Assembly (NCBI RefSeq): GCF_003732545.1
Contig: NZ_AYKF01000002.1
Span: 1 to 64,000 of the forward strand
Direction of reading: 5' to 3'
DNA from: Salinisphaera orenii subsp. halophila YIM 95161
Lineage (GTDB): Bacteria > Pseudomonadota > Gammaproteobacteria > Nevskiales > Salinisphaeraceae
Length of the DNA stretch: 64,000 nt
Position numbers and translations under genes: made by a program. The notes under the pieces are model-generated. The model worked only from the letters and a program-made list of their open reading frames with translations. It was not told where the DNA came from and did no database searches. Of this stretch, positions 19,966 through 29,532 are shown piece after piece. How positions within the stretch are numbered: position 1 is the stretch's first letter; each line of letters begins with the position of its first letter.

Positions 19966-21314
19966 GAGTTGCGATCCCGACTGCGAAGACTATCGGTGCG
20001 GCTGGGCGACGAGGAAGCGCCGCCATCCGAGGGCACCGTCTGCGGGCCATCACCCCCGTCGCTGGCCCCGTCCATACCCTGGTTGGCGGCCCGCTCGGCG
20101 GCCTTGTTGCGCCGCGACTCGTTGAGCATCTTCTCCAGTGGCAGATACATCATCGGCCCGTTCTCGCCGCCCTGCTCGGCCAGAATCAGGTTGGCCGACG
20201 ACAGCACGTCGCCCATGGTCTCGAGATAGAGCCGCTCGCGAGTGACTTCCGGCGCATTCTCGTACTGCGCCAGCAGTTCGGAGAAGCGCGAGGCCTCACC
20301 CTCTGACCGTGCGATCTTCTCCTCTCTGTAACCGCGCGCCTCGAGCAGAATCTGGGCCTTCTCGCCCTGGGCCCGGGCCACGATGTCACGCGCGTAGGCG
20401 CGTGCGATGTTCTTCTTGCGCTCTTCCTCCTCTCGGGCCTTGATGGCCTCCTCGAAGGCGCTCTGCACCTGCTCCGGCGGCTGCGAGTACTGCACGTTCA
20501 CCGCAACCACGTCGACGCCCGCCTCATAGCTCGTCAGCGTCGTCTGCACGATCTTGCGCACGTTCTCCGGCAGCATCGCCCGCGAGCGATCGTCGATCTG
20601 CGGATAGCTCTCCTGCTGCTGCTTGATCTCGTCGACCAGCTTCTCGTCAACGTCCCGCAGTGCATCACGTTCGGCCGGCTGGCCGGAGCCTTCCTTCAGG
20701 TCCACGTTCTCCAGCGCCCGATCCTCGAGTTCCTCGACCCGAACGCCCTCCTGAATGACCTGATTCATGCGGCTCGTGCCGACGATCTCGCGCACGGCCG
20801 AACGCAGCACCTGCTCGACGGTCTGATCCGGCTCGCGCAGCTGGAAGAGATAGTTCATCGCGTCCGAGATACGGTACTGCACCGCCACCTCGACCTCGAC
20901 GATGTTCTCGTCCTTGGTGAGCATGACCGCTCGGTTGCCGGCCCGGCGGACCTGTTGCACGTCGACCTTGTAGACGCGATCCACCGGATACGGCATGTGC
21001 CAGTGCCAGCCCGGACCGGCGGTCGAGGTGTAGTCGCCGAAGCGCAGCACCACGCCCTTCTCGCCGGGCTGGACCACATACAGCCCGGTGGCGAGCCAGA
21101 TCACCAGCGCCAGCGGGATGATCAGCAGAAAGACGGCCGGGGGCGGCCCGCCGATGCCGCCGCCACTACCGTTGTCGCCACCGCCGCCGCTCTTGCGGCC
21201 GGAGAAGCGGGCACGCAGGCGACGCCATATTTGCTCCAGATCCGGGGGGCCGCCGCCGTTCTTGTTGCCGCCGCCCCACGGATCCTGGCCCTTGCCAGGC
21301 TCGTTCCAAGCCAT
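19962..21314 (-). CDS. hflK: HflK, SPFH/prohibitin-domain membrane protein
   Basis: Partner of HflC in the FtsH-associated membrane complex. The 450-residue product starts MAWNEPGKGQDPWGG, the family's usual Gly-rich start, at the ATG at 21314; the ATG four codons earlier is less likely. A Gly-rich cytoplasmic stretch precedes a single membrane span (about residues 62-80). The SPFH domain includes VQPGEKGVVLRFGDY and GPGWHWHMPYPVD. The C-terminal part is a long helical region ending in a Ser/Gly-rich tail. It lies between hflX and hflC; the 122-nt gap to hflX could hold an internal promoter, but I could not define one. Confidence 0.96.
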   Translation of the reverse strand: MAWNEPGKGQDPWGGGNKNGGGPPDLEQIWRRLRARFSGRKSGGGGDNGSGGGIGGPPPAVFLLIIPLALVIWLATGLYVVQPGEKGVVLRFGDYTSTAGPGWHWHMPYPVDRVYKVDVQQVRRAGNRAVMLTKDENIVEVEVAVQYRISDAMNYLFQLREPDQTVEQVLRSAVREIVGTSRMNQVIQEGVRVEELEDRALENVDLKEGSGQPAERDALRDVDEKLVDEIKQQQESYPQIDDRSRAMLPENVRKIVQTTLTSYEAGVDVVAVNVQYSQPPEQVQSAFEEAIKAREEEERKKNIARAYARDIVARAQGEKAQILLEARGYREEKIARSEGEASRFSELLAQYENAPEVTRERLYLETMGDVLSSANLILAEQGGENGPMMYLPLEKMLNESRRNKAAERAANQGMDGASDGGDGPQTVPSDGGASSSPSRTDSLRSRDRNS

Positions 21315-21436
21315 GCTGATGATCATCCCTTTGGCGAAACCGCGATTCTATCGACCGGCCCGACCCCTGTCGAACGCGCACACGGCGTTCGGCGCGGGCA
21401 CAACGGGGCCGGCCGCTATTCACGCGTTCCGGTATG

Positions 21437-22774
21437 TCAGTGTATGTGCGTTCCCGAGGTCTCGCGAACGGACATGCGCGCCGCACGCCGCTGCACGAGC
21501 ACGTCCTCAACCGTCAGCCCCGCCCGCTCGATCAGCCGTGCGAGATCACTCTCGGAGGCGGTCACGGAAAGCAGCGCATCGCCGTTGCTCTCGTAGCGTT
21601 CATCGTCGACGACCCCGAGCTCGAACAGCCGCGAACGCAGCCGTCCGGCCGTGGCCGGCACCCGCAATACGCCCGTGACCATGTCCGGGTTGCAGATGTC
21701 GGCCAGAACGGCGCGCAACGCGTCGACCCCGTCACCGGTCATCGCCGACACCCAGACGCGCACCGGCGCGCCGTGGGCGTCGCGCTCGATGCGCACGGTC
21801 TCGTCGTCGAGCAGGTCGACCTTGTTGAAGACCTCGATCTGGGGCACTTCGCCGGCCCCGATCTCGGCCAGCACCTGATTGACCTGCGCGGCGTGCGCGC
21901 GACGCTCGGGGTCGGCGGCGTCGATGACGTGCACCAGCAGATCGGCGTCGCGCGTTTCCTCGAGCGTCGCCCGGAAGGCCGCGACCAGCTCATGCGGCAG
22001 ATCGCGGATGAAACCCACGGTATCGGCCACGATCAGCGGGTCGCCGACCGGCACCTCGAGCTGGCGTAGCGTCGGATCGAGCGTGGCGAACAACTGGTCG
22101 GCGGCGTAGATCGATTCGCCGGTGAGCCGATTGAACAGCGTCGACTTGCCGGCGTTGGTGTAGCCGACCAGCGACACGATCGGCGTCTCCGCGCGCCGCC
22201 GCGACGCCCGCCCCTGCTCGCGCCGGGCGAGCACCTTTTCCAGACGCTCGCGCAGTGTCTTGATGCGCACGTTGAGCAGGCGCCGGTCGGTCTCGAGCTG
22301 GGTCTCGCCCGGCCCGCGCAGGCCGATGCCGCCCTTCTGGCGCTCGAGATGCGACCAGCCCCGCACGAGACGGGTGGCCAGATGCCGGAGCTGGGCGAGT
22401 TCGACCTGCAGCTTGCCCTCGTGCGAACGGGCCCGCCGGGCGAATATATCCAGAATCAGCCCGGCCCGATCAAGCACGCGGGCGTTCAGACGCTTCTCGA
22501 GGTTGCGCTCCTGGCTCGGCGACAGGTCGTGGTTGAACACCACGAGCTCGGCCTTGTAGTCCACCACGGCCGCGGCGATCTCGTCCACCTTGCCGCCGCC
22601 GACGAAATATCGCGGATCGGGCGAACGGCGACTGCCGCCGATGTGGTCGAGTACCTCGGCGCCAGCGGACTCCACCAGCTCATGGAATTCGCGATCGGCC
22701 TCGGCGTATTCGTCGAGGCCGAAGGCGATGTGCACGATGACGGCCGCCTGACCGCTGGGCGGCCGTTCAAACAT
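21437..22774 (-). CDS. hflX: GTPase HflX
   Basis: HflX is a ribosome-associated GTPase that splits stalled 70S ribosomes, especially after heat stress. The 445-residue protein has the N-terminal HflX domain with PRYFVGGGKVDEI, the signature GLRGPGETQLETDRR, and a G domain with VGYTNAGKSTLFNRL, the G3 element DTVGFIRDLPH and the NKVD motif. The C-terminal domain is normal. The ATG at 22774 begins MFERPPSGQ. Position in hfq-hflX-hflK-hflC is conserved; the gap from hfq is only 26 nt. Confidence 0.97.
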   Translation of the reverse strand: MFERPPSGQAAVIVHIAFGLDEYAEADREFHELVESAGAEVLDHIGGSRRSPDPRYFVGGGKVDEIAAAVVDYKAELVVFNHDLSPSQERNLEKRLNARVLDRAGLILDIFARRARSHEGKLQVELAQLRHLATRLVRGWSHLERQKGGIGLRGPGETQLETDRRLLNVRIKTLRERLEKVLARREQGRASRRRAETPIVSLVGYTNAGKSTLFNRLTGESIYAADQLFATLDPTLRQLEVPVGDPLIVADTVGFIRDLPHELVAAFRATLEETRDADLLVHVIDAADPERRAHAAQVNQVLAEIGAGEVPQIEVFNKVDLLDDETVRIERDAHGAPVRVWVSAMTGDGVDALRAVLADICNPDMVTGVLRVPATAGRLRSRLFELGVVDDERYESNGDALLSVTASESDLARLIERAGLTVEDVLVQRRAARMSVRETSGTHIH

Positions 22775-22800
22775 GCGTCAACACGGTGACCGGATCGAAA

Positions 22801-23061
22801 TTAATCGTCGTCCACCTCGCCGGCGTTCTCGCCCATCTCTTCGCGCATCTCGGAGCGCACGTTGCGCGACGGGACGATGGTGGAGATCGCGTGCTTGTAG
22901 ACCATCTGATTGACGGCGTTGCGCAGCAGCACGACGAACTGGTCGAACGACTCGATCTGACCCTGCAGCTTGATGCCGTTGACCAGATAGATCGACACCG
23001 GCACGCGCTCCTTGCGCAAGGCGTTGAGGAATGGTTCTTGTAGTGTTTGGCCTTTTGCCAT
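22801..23061 (-). CDS. hfq: RNA chaperone Hfq
   Basis: Hfq is the Sm-like hexamer that pairs small RNAs with mRNAs. Residues 1-65 are nearly those of E. coli Hfq: [30 protein letters not shown] and the Sm2 motif [14 protein letters not shown]. The C-terminal tail is short (86 residues in all, against 102 in E. coli) and acidic, ending EVDDD. Acidic tips are common in Hfq and are thought to help release RNA. A GGAG lies about nine bases before the ATG. The 62-nt gap after miaA may hold an hfq promoter. Confidence 0.99.
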   Translation of the reverse strand: MAKGQTLQEPFLNALRKERVPVSIYLVNGIKLQGQIESFDQFVVLLRNAVNQMVYKHAISTIVPSRNVRSEMREEMGENAGEVDDD

Positions 23062-23123
23062 GGGGACAGACTCCGAAAAAGCAGCAAATAGAAATCTTAG
23101 ATGACGCTATCGTAGCACGTGCA

Positions 23124-24056
23124 CTAGAGGCCAAACCATTGACTGACATGACTTTGCGCCTGCTCATGCAGATCCGGGGCGTCGCTTTCCAGCCACCGGG
23201 CCGATTGCAGCGAGCGCAGCCAGGTCAGCTGCCGCTTGGCCAGCTGGCGGGAGGCGAACACGGCGCGGCGCGCCCCCTCGTCCATCCGCATCTCGCCGGC
23301 CATTACCTGCCAGAGTTGACGATAGCCCACCGCCCGTATCGACGGAAGTGTCGCATTGAGATCGGGACGCGAATAAAGCTTTTCAACCTCTGCGGCGAAC
23401 CCCTGTTCCAGCATGATCTCGAATCGTCGCGCGATCCGTTCGTGCAGCGCGGCCCGGGTCGCCGGTGCCACGACGAGCTTGCAGATGGACCACGGCAGCG
23501 CGGATTCGTTCTGCCGCGCATGCAGTTCGCTGGGCGCGGTCCCGGTCAGGGCATGGATCTCCAGCGCCCGCTGGATGCGCTGCGCATCATTCGGATGGAT
23601 ACGCGCCGCCGACGGCGGATCGACCGCGGCCAGCCGGGCGTGCAGGCTGTGCCAGCCGTCGGCCTGCGCCTCGGCGGTCAACCGCGCGCGCACCGCATCG
23701 TCGCGGGGCGGCATGTCCGCCAGGCCGTGCTCGAGCGCGCGGAAATACAGCGAGGTGCCGCCGGTGAGCACCGGCAGGCGGCCGGCCGCGTGGATGCGCG
23801 CGATCTCGGCGGCGGCATCGGCGCGGAACTCGGCCGCGGAGTACGGCTCGGCCGGGTCGCGGATGTCGATGAGCGCATGCGGCGCGCGCGCCAGCGTGGC
23901 CGCATCCGGCTTGGCCGTGCCGATGTCCATGCCGCGATAGACCATCGCCGAGTCGACCGAAACGATCTCGGCGTCCAGGCGCTCGACCAGCTCCACCGCG
24001 AGTCCGGTCTTGCCGGAGGCGGTCGGCCCCAGAAGAAAAAGAACGGGCGGCTTCAC
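23124..24056 (-). CDS. miaA: tRNA dimethylallyltransferase MiaA
   Basis: MiaA adds a dimethylallyl group to A37 of tRNAs that read U-starting codons. The 310-residue product starts at GTG (24056-24054) with [17 protein letters not shown], the P-loop at residues 10-17. Other family segments are [34 protein letters not shown], and [12 protein letters not shown], followed by the late ATRQLAKRQ-like segment. The GTG overlaps the mutL stop in a GTGA junction, so it is translationally coupled to mutL. A long in-frame extension upstream is only mutL read in another frame. Confidence 0.96.
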   Translation of the reverse strand: MKPPVLFLLGPTASGKTGLAVELVERLDAEIVSVDSAMVYRGMDIGTAKPDAATLARAPHALIDIRDPAEPYSAAEFRADAAAEIARIHAAGRLPVLTGGTSLYFRALEHGLADMPPRDDAVRARLTAEAQADGWHSLHARLAAVDPPSAARIHPNDAQRIQRALEIHALTGTAPSELHARQNESALPWSICKLVVAPATRAALHERIARRFEIMLEQGFAAEVEKLYSRPDLNATLPSIRAVGYRQLWQVMAGEMRMDEGARRAVFASRQLAKRQLTWLRSLQSARWLESDAPDLHEQAQSHVSQWFGL

Positions 24057-25861
24057 TGGCCGCGCATGAACAGTCGGTCGAGCCCGGCCATATCGACCTG
24101 GATCCAGCTGGGACGACCATGATTGCAGTGCCCGGCGCGATCGGTGTGCTCCATGTCGCGCAGCAGCGCGTTCATCTCGGTGAGCGTCAGCCGCCGCCCC
24201 GCCTTGACCGCCGCCTTGCAGCCCATGTCCGCCAGCACATCGTCGATGGCGTCGCGCACGCCGTCGGCGCCGCGCAGCCCGTCGTCGAGCTCGCCGATGA
24301 CGTCCCGCGCCAGAGCGATGTAATCGCCGTCGGCGAGCAGCGCCGGCACCCCGCGCAGCAGCGCCGTCGTCGGCCCGCTCCGGCTGATGTCCAGCCCGAC
24401 CGCGGCCAACGCCTCGCCGTGCTGTTCCACGGCCGCGGCTTCGGTCTCGGCGAGCGCAAGTGTTTCCGGCACCAGCAGGCGCCGGCAGGCGATTTCGCCC
24501 GAGGAATACTCCGCCTTGAGCTGCTCGTAAAGCACGCGCTCGTGCGCGGCGTGCATGTCGACCAGGATCAGGCCGTCGCGATTCTGGGCCAGGATGTAGA
24601 TATCGTGCAGCTGGCCGATCGCATAGCCGAGCGCGGGGGTGTCGTCGGGTTCCGGCGCGGGCGCCGCGGCCGCCGCCGGCGTGGGCTCGGGCGGCGCCTG
24701 GAACCGATAGGCCGCCGCGACGTCGCCCACCCCCGGCCGGGTGTCGAACCCGAACCCCCGGGTCGGCTGCGGTCCGGCGGCCGCGGGCGGCTCGGGCGCG
24801 GCGGTCGGCCCGGTATCGGCTGCGGGCTCGCGTACCGGCAGCTCGACGTGCCGCGCGGGATGCGGGGTGGCCTCGACCGCCGCGAGCGCGCGGCCGACGC
24901 TGCGGAATACGAACTCGTGCACCAGACGCGACTGGCGGAATCGCACCTCGGCCTTGGCCGGATGCGCATTGACGTCGACCTGCCGCGGATCGACCTCCAG
25001 ATAGAGCACGTAGGCCGGATGGCGCTGATTGTGCAGCAGATCGCGATAGGCCAGGCGCACCGCGTGGTTGAAGACCCGATCGCGGATCGGCCGCGCGTTG
25101 ACATAGCTGTACTGCAGATCGGCCTGGCCGCGCGAGAATCCGGGCGTCGCCACCCAACCGGTCAGACGCAGCCCCGCCGCGGCCTCGTCCACCGCCACGG
25201 CGTGTTCGTCGAAGCTCTTGCCCAGCACCCGGACCACCCGGGCGAGGCGCGCCGCGGTGTCCGCCGCCGGGGCGAGCCGCGCAAGTTCGACGCCGTCGTG
25301 ACGCAGTACGAACCCGATGTCGAAGCGCGACAACGCCAGCTGGTTGAAGGCGCGCCGCAGATGCCGAAGCTCGGTCGCCGGCGCGCGCAGGAATTTGCGG
25401 CGCGCGGGGATCCGGGCGAACAGTTCCCGCACTTCGACACGCGTGCCGCGATTCTGCGGCGCCGGCCGCGCGTCGTCGTGGCGGCCCGGGGATACGGCCC
25501 AGCCGTGCTCGGCGCCCGGTCCGCAGGAGGCCACGGTCAGCTCGGCCACCGAAGCGATGCTCGCCAGGGCCTCGCCGCGAAAGCCCAGACTCGCGACCGC
25601 CTCGAGCTGGGACAGGCTGCTGATCTTGCTGGTCGCGTGCCGGGCCACCGCCATCGGCAGCTCGCTCGGCGCGATGCCGTCGCCGTCATCGTCGACCACG
25701 ATGCGACGCAGACCACCCTGTTCCACCTCGACCTCGATATGCGCCGCGCCCGCGTCAAGACTGTTCTCGATCAGTTCCTTGACGATGGAAGCCGGCCGTT
25801 CGACGACTTCGCCGGCGGCGATCTGGCTGATCAGTTGGTCGTCTAGCGGCAGGATCGGCAT
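24053..25861 (-). CDS. mutL: DNA mismatch repair protein MutL, with endonuclease motif
   Basis: MutL links MutS recognition to strand incision. The 602-residue product starts at the ATG at 25861 with [19 protein letters not shown]. The GHKL ATPase domain includes [18 protein letters not shown] and [13 protein letters not shown]. After a Pro/Ala-rich linker (about residues 340-415), the dimerisation domain holds [12 protein letters not shown] starting at D435. This fits the metal-binding DQHA(x)2E(x)4E endonuclease motif with Gln replaced by Met. The late GHCNHGRP resembles the CPHGRP zinc site. Such MutL proteins nick DNA themselves and occur in species without MutH. First gene of the leftward operon that ends with purA. 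Confidence 0.96.
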   Translation of the reverse strand: MPILPLDDQLISQIAAGEVVERPASIVKELIENSLDAGAAHIEVEVEQGGLRRIVVDDDGDGIAPSELPMAVARHATSKISSLSQLEAVASLGFRGEALASIASVAELTVASCGPGAEHGWAVSPGRHDDARPAPQNRGTRVEVRELFARIPARRKFLRAPATELRHLRRAFNQLALSRFDIGFVLRHDGVELARLAPAADTAARLARVVRVLGKSFDEHAVAVDEAAAGLRLTGWVATPGFSRGQADLQYSYVNARPIRDRVFNHAVRLAYRDLLHNQRHPAYVLYLEVDPRQVDVNAHPAKAEVRFRQSRLVHEFVFRSVGRALAAVEATPHPARHVELPVREPAADTGPTAAPEPPAAAGPQPTRGFGFDTRPGVGDVAAAYRFQAPPEPTPAAAAAPAPEPDDTPALGYAIGQLHDIYILAQNRDGLILVDMHAAHERVLYEQLKAEYSSGEIACRRLLVPETLALAETEAAAVEQHGEALAAVGLDISRSGPTTALLRGVPALLADGDYIALARDVIGELDDGLRGADGVRDAIDDVLADMGCKAAVKAGRRLTLTEMNALLRDMEHTDRAGHCNHGRPSWIQVDMAGLDRLFMRGQ

Positions 25862-26202
25862 GGGCGGCAACGGCCTCCGGGTCGACTCGGGCGCCCATTC
25901 TAATCCGGTACCAGCCGCCACGCCGACCGGCACCGGTAACGCCCGTGCCGCGCCGACGAACCGCGGCGCTTCTGCGCGGTGGCCGGGCACGCCCCGGCGG
26001 TGCCGGAAGATCCCGCCCGAGCCGGGCCCACGGGCCATAGCGAGCCCGGCGTCAGGCCACCATTTCGGTGCGCGCGAGTGGGCCGTATTTCCTTGCGGGC
26101 GTGCGGCGGGCGTGCGAACCGGCGATTTGCGACGCGCCGCCGCTCGGAGCAGGCAGCTCTTTTCTTGACTCATCCAAGAAAATAAATGATTATGCTTCTG
26201 CA
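25862..26202. other. mutL / fur intergenic region
   Basis: A 341-nt gap between divergent genes. The last 40 nt before the fur start are AT-rich and hold the promoter and inverted repeat listed separately. The rest is very GC-rich; I found no coding signature, RNA gene or repeat copy. The mutL promoter must lie here but no good sigma-70 match was found. Confidence 0.5.
26165..26199 (+). promoter_or_regulatory. Promoter and candidate operator of the fur-katA genes
   Basis: TTGACT (26165-26170) and GATTAT (26188-26193) are spaced by 17 bp. An imperfect inverted repeat, AGAA-n4-AAT-G-ATT-n4-TTCT, covers 26177-26199 and thus the -10 region. Fur-family repressors bind AT-rich dyads of this general form, so it is a candidate site for autoregulation. 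The predicted transcript would start only a few bases before the fur ATG, and there is no Shine-Dalgarno sequence, so the mRNA may be leaderless or nearly so. Confidence 0.45.
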
Positions 26203-26652
26203 ATGAGTCGAGACACAGCAACCACGGTTCAGGAACTGCGCGACAACGGGCTGCGGGTCACCGCGCATCGTTTCGCGGTACTCGAATGGCTGGTCGACCA
26301 TCCGCATGCGACCGTCGAGCAGGTGCACGACGGCGTTGGCGCGCGGATCGGGGCCATCTCGAAGCAGGCCGTGTACGACGTGCTGTCGGCCTGCATGGAA
26401 GCCGATCTGGTCCGCCAGATCAAGCCTGCCGGGCATCCCGCCCGCTTCGAGCGCCGCACCGGCGACAACCATCATCACCTGATCTGCCGCGGCTGCGGCA
26501 AGATCGACGACGTCGACTGCGTGGTCGGCGATGCGCCCTGCCTCTCGCCGGGCCACGACCACGATTTCGACGTCGACGAAGCGGAGGTGATGTTCTGGGG
26601 CGTCTGCGCGGACTGTCGCTCGCATGCAACCCCGACCGAACAGGCTGTGTGA
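26203..26652 (+). CDS. Fur-family regulator, CatR/FurA/PerR-like
   Basis: A 149-residue DNA-binding repressor of the Fur superfamily. The winged-helix domain covers about residues 10-90 ([19 protein letters not shown]). The dimerisation domain has [19 protein letters not shown] and FWGVCADC, giving the two CxxC pairs of the structural zinc site. The wording of this half resembles the catalase-linked FurA/CatR group of actinobacteria more than the iron sensor Fur of enterics, so peroxide sensing through a metal-bound His is a reasonable inference. katA follows 61 nt downstream on the same strand. The ATG at 26203 has no visible ribosome-binding site. Residues upstream in frame are Arg-rich and not family-like. 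Confidence 0.88.
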   Translation: MSRDTATTVQELRDNGLRVTAHRFAVLEWLVDHPHATVEQVHDGVGARIGAISKQAVYDVLSACMEADLVRQIKPAGHPARFERRTGDNHHHLICRGCGKIDDVDCVVGDAPCLSPGHDHDFDVDEAEVMFWGVCADCRSHATPTEQAV

Positions 26653-26667
26653 TCGATTCTTTGAAAG

Positions 26668-26688
26668 GCGTGACCCGCTGCGTCACGC
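26668..26688 (+). promoter_or_regulatory. Hairpin between fur and katA
   Basis: A 7-bp perfect stem, GCGTGAC (26668-26674) with GTCACGC (26682-26688), closes a 7-nt loop. It sits 11 nt before the katA ribosome-binding site and has no U-run, so it is not an intrinsic terminator. It could stabilise the katA mRNA, or act as a protein-binding dyad in DNA. No function can be assigned from sequence. Confidence 0.35.
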
Positions 26689-26713
26689 GCCGAACCACCG
26701 GGAGGACAGAACC

Positions 26714-28171
26714 TTGACAGACAATATCCGCAACACCGAAACGACGACCGGCGGCGAGCCGTATCCGAGCGACGAGCATTCGCTCACCGTCGGCAACGAC
26801 GGCCCGATCGTGATGCACGATCACTTCCTCATGGAGCAGATGGCGGCCTTCAACCGGGAGATGATTCCGGATCGCCAGCCGCACGCCAAGGGCGGCGGCG
26901 CCTTCGGCCAGTTCGAAGTCACCGAGGACGTGTCCAAATACACCAAGGCGACGTTCCTGCAGAAGGGTGCGACGACCCACATGGTCGCGCGCTTCTCCAC
27001 GGTCGCCGGCGAATCCGGCAGCCCGGACACCTGGCGTGACCCGCGCGGCTTCGCGCTGAAGTTCTACACCGACGAAGGCAACTTCGACATGGTGGGTAAC
27101 AATACCCCCGTGTTCTTCGTGCGCGATCCGATGAAGTTCCAGCACTTCATCCATTCGCAGAAGCGCCGCGCCGACAATGGCCTGCGCGACCACGACATGC
27201 AGTGGGACTTCTGGACGCAGTCGCCGGAATCCGCGCATCAGGTCACCTGGCTGATGGGCGACCGCGGCGTGCCCGCCACCTGGCGCCACATGAACGGCTA
27301 CTCCAGCCACACCTACATGTGGGTCAACGCCGAAGGCGAGCGCTTCTGGGTGAAGTATCACTTCAAGACCGATCAGGGCATCAAGTGCCTGACCCAGGAA
27401 CAGGCCGATCAGATGGCCGGTTCCGATGGCGACTATCATCGTCGCGACCTGTTCAACGCGATCAAGCGCGGCGAGTTCCCGACGTGGACGCTGTACGTGC
27501 AGATCATGCCGTACGAAGATGCCAAGACCTACCGGATCAACCCGTTCGACCTGACCAAGATCTGGCCGCACGAGGACTATCCGCTGCACAAGGTCGGCAC
27601 GATGAAGCTGGACCGCAACCCGACCGATTTCCATACGGAGATCGAGCAGGCGGCGTTCGAGCCCAACAACATGGTGCCTGGCACCGGCGTGTCGCCCGAC
27701 AAGATGCTGCTGGCCCGTACAATCTCCTATGCGGACGCCCATCGCGCCCGTCTGGGTGTGAACTACAGGCAGATTCCGGTCAATGTGCCGAAATCGCCGG
27801 TCAACAGCTACACCAAGGGCGGCGCCATGCGCATGCGCAACGTGAGCGATCCGGTGTACGCGCCCAACACCAAGGGTGGCCCCCACGCCAACCCGTCCGC
27901 CTACCCGGCGAACAACGTCTGGGAAGCCGACGGCCAGATGGTGCGTGCCGCCTACACGCTGCGCAAGGACGACGGCGACTTCAATCAGGCCAACGACCTC
28001 GTCAACAAGGTCATGAACGATGAGGAGCGTGATCGCCTGGTGAACAACGTTGTCGGCCATCTGAGCGGCGGCGTCAGCGAGCCGATCCTCGAACGCGCGT
28101 TCGAGTATTGGAAGAACGTCGATCAGACCATCGGCGAGCGCATCGAAAAAGGCGTGCGGGCGAACACCTGA
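26714..28171 (+). CDS. katA: Monofunctional haem catalase
   Basis: A clade-3-type small-subunit catalase that converts hydrogen peroxide to water and oxygen. The 485-residue product starts at TTG (26714-26716), with GGGAGGA seven bases before it; the in-frame codons upstream run back into fur and are not family-like. The distal His is H57 in [10 protein letters not shown]. The active-site Asn is in [11 protein letters not shown] (about 128-138). The proximal haem-binding Tyr is Y339 in [15 protein letters not shown]. All catalytic positions are intact. No signal peptide, so cytoplasmic. It is placed directly behind a CatR/FurA-like regulator and ends at a strong terminator. Confidence 0.97.
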   Translation: MTDNIRNTETTTGGEPYPSDEHSLTVGNDGPIVMHDHFLMEQMAAFNREMIPDRQPHAKGGGAFGQFEVTEDVSKYTKATFLQKGATTHMVARFSTVAGESGSPDTWRDPRGFALKFYTDEGNFDMVGNNTPVFFVRDPMKFQHFIHSQKRRADNGLRDHDMQWDFWTQSPESAHQVTWLMGDRGVPATWRHMNGYSSHTYMWVNAEGERFWVKYHFKTDQGIKCLTQEQADQMAGSDGDYHRRDLFNAIKRGEFPTWTLYVQIMPYEDAKTYRINPFDLTKIWPHEDYPLHKVGTMKLDRNPTDFHTEIEQAAFEPNNMVPGTGVSPDKMLLARTISYADAHRARLGVNYRQIPVNVPKSPVNSYTKGGAMRMRNVSDPVYAPNTKGGPHANPSAYPANNVWEADGQMVRAAYTLRKDDGDFNQANDLVNKVMNDEERDRLVNNVVGHLSGGVSEPILERAFEYWKNVDQTIGERIEKGVRANT

Positions 28172-28198
28172 TCGCTCCACCCCATCGCCGAGTGCGAC

Positions 28199-28233
28199 AA
28201 GGGCGGCGCGTCGATCGACGCGTCGCCCTTTTT
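28199..28233 (+). terminator. Terminator of katA
   Basis: A 15-bp stem with one G-T pair (arms 28199-28213 and 28216-28230) closes a 2-nt gap and is followed by a T-run ending at 28233. Arms begin AAGGGCG and end CGCCCTT, so the A-rich side could also work on the minus strand, ending the leftward flavoprotein-exporter transcript. Confidence 0.92.
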
Positions 28234-28407
28234 CATGTCCGGCGGATCAACGACTCGACGATGGCCCGGACCATTGGTATCGCGAACGCCGCTCCGCCTT
28301 CGGCCGCCACCCGGTAGTCCACATCTACCGCGCCCCGGGCCACCACGGTCACAGCGACCAGCCGACCGGCCGCCCCGATCGCAGCGGCCGACGCCGCCGA
28401 TCATCAA

Positions 28408-29532
28408 TCACCGATCCGCGATCCCCGCGCCGCCCTGCGCCTGCGCAGTCTCGGCCAGACGCGCGTCCAGGCGCCCGTCGAGTGCGTGCTTGTAGTCCGC
28501 CAGCCAGCGACCCCGCCACCAGAACCGGCCCCACCAGCCCAGCGCCGTGCCGTCGGCGAGATCGATCAGGCCGCGCTCCGGACCGGCGCGATAGTGGCCC
28601 AGCGGTCGACGCGTGAGACGCGCCTGCAGATTGCGCGCCAGCACCCGGGCCTGACACGCGACGTCCATCGGCGCCGGCACCTGCCCGCCGGGCAGACGAG
28701 CGCAGCCGCCGGCCGCGAACACCCGATCGTCGACCGTCGAATGCAGGCGCGCGTTGACACATAGACGCCCCGCCTGCGTCGGCAGACCGCCGGCATGGAT
28801 GAAGCGGCTGCCGCGTTCGCGATGACTGGTCACCAGATGATCCGCACCGAAGGCCCGGCCGTCCGAACTGAGCACCGCCGCCTCCGCCAGCGTGCTGATC
28901 GCGGTATCCATCACCACATCCACGCCACGCCGGGCGAGTTCGCGCACGAGCGCACGCACCGCCCGCCGCGGCGCTTCCGGCAGCAGCCGTGGCCCCGGCA
29001 CATAGAGCGCGACCGAGAGACGGCGCGGCGCCCGCGACAGCCCGGCGGCCACTTCGACCGCGCGCGCATCGGCGCCGCAGACCGCGACGCGCGGCGGGCG
29101 CCCCGTGGGCGCATGGTCGAGCGCGTCGCGGCATTGGGCCAGCGCCGCCACCGAATGGGCCGGCCAGACCTGCACACGCACGCCGCGATCATCCAGGCCG
29201 TCCAGATCGGGCTCGAGGCCGACATCGATCGATACCGCGTCGTAGCGGTGCATCGCGCCGCCGGCGACCCAGACCCGCTGATGGCGCGCATCCAGGCCGA
29301 TCGCCCGTGTCCCGGCATAGTCGAAACGCACGTCCCGACAGCGCCTGCCCAGCGATGCCCGCAGCGCCTCGGGCGTCACCCGCCCCGCCATGAGCGCGCT
29401 GACGTGATTGCCCCGCCAGAAGCGGCCGGGATCGATGAGCGCGACCGCGATGCCGGCATCGGCGAAGCGCCGGTGCTCGGCCAGCAGCGCCATGTGGCGA
29501 TGCCCGCCGCCGACGAGCACGACACGCTTCAC
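28408..29532 (-). CDS. NAD(P)/FAD-dependent oxidoreductase, NDH-2 / SelD-N-terminal-like
   Basis: A 374-residue two-dinucleotide-binding-domain flavoprotein. The N-terminal FAD motif is VVLVGGGHRHM, the form typical of proteins related to type II NADH dehydrogenase, sulfide:quinone reductase and the flavoprotein domain fused to SelD. A second Rossmann segment lies near residues 145-175 (PPRVAVCGADARAVEVA). In this fold the second FAD contact is normally GDC; here it reads FAAGGCARLP, with Gly for Asp. The C-terminus has a Trp-rich stretch (LGWWGRFWWRGRW) that could meet the membrane. Starts at GTG (29532) in a GTGA overlap with the TauE-like gene. The electron donor and acceptor cannot be told from sequence. 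Confidence 0.8.
   Translation of the reverse strand: MKRVVLVGGGHRHMALLAEHRRFADAGIAVALIDPGRFWRGNHVSALMAGRVTPEALRASLGRRCRDVRFDYAGTRAIGLDARHQRVWVAGGAMHRYDAVSIDVGLEPDLDGLDDRGVRVQVWPAHSVAALAQCRDALDHAPTGRPPRVAVCGADARAVEVAAGLSRAPRRLSVALYVPGPRLLPEAPRRAVRALVRELARRGVDVVMDTAISTLAEAAVLSSDGRAFGADHLVTSHRERGSRFIHAGGLPTQAGRLCVNARLHSTVDDRVFAAGGCARLPGGQVPAPMDVACQARVLARNLQARLTRRPLGHYRAGPERGLIDLADGTALGWWGRFWWRGRWLADYKHALDGRLDARLAETAQAQGGAGIADR

Noticed and set aside
25862-26221. 120-codon N-terminal extension of mutL
   Set aside because: It is Arg/Pro-rich, crosses the divergent fur promoter and start, and MutL proteins begin at the sequence after the ATG at 25861.
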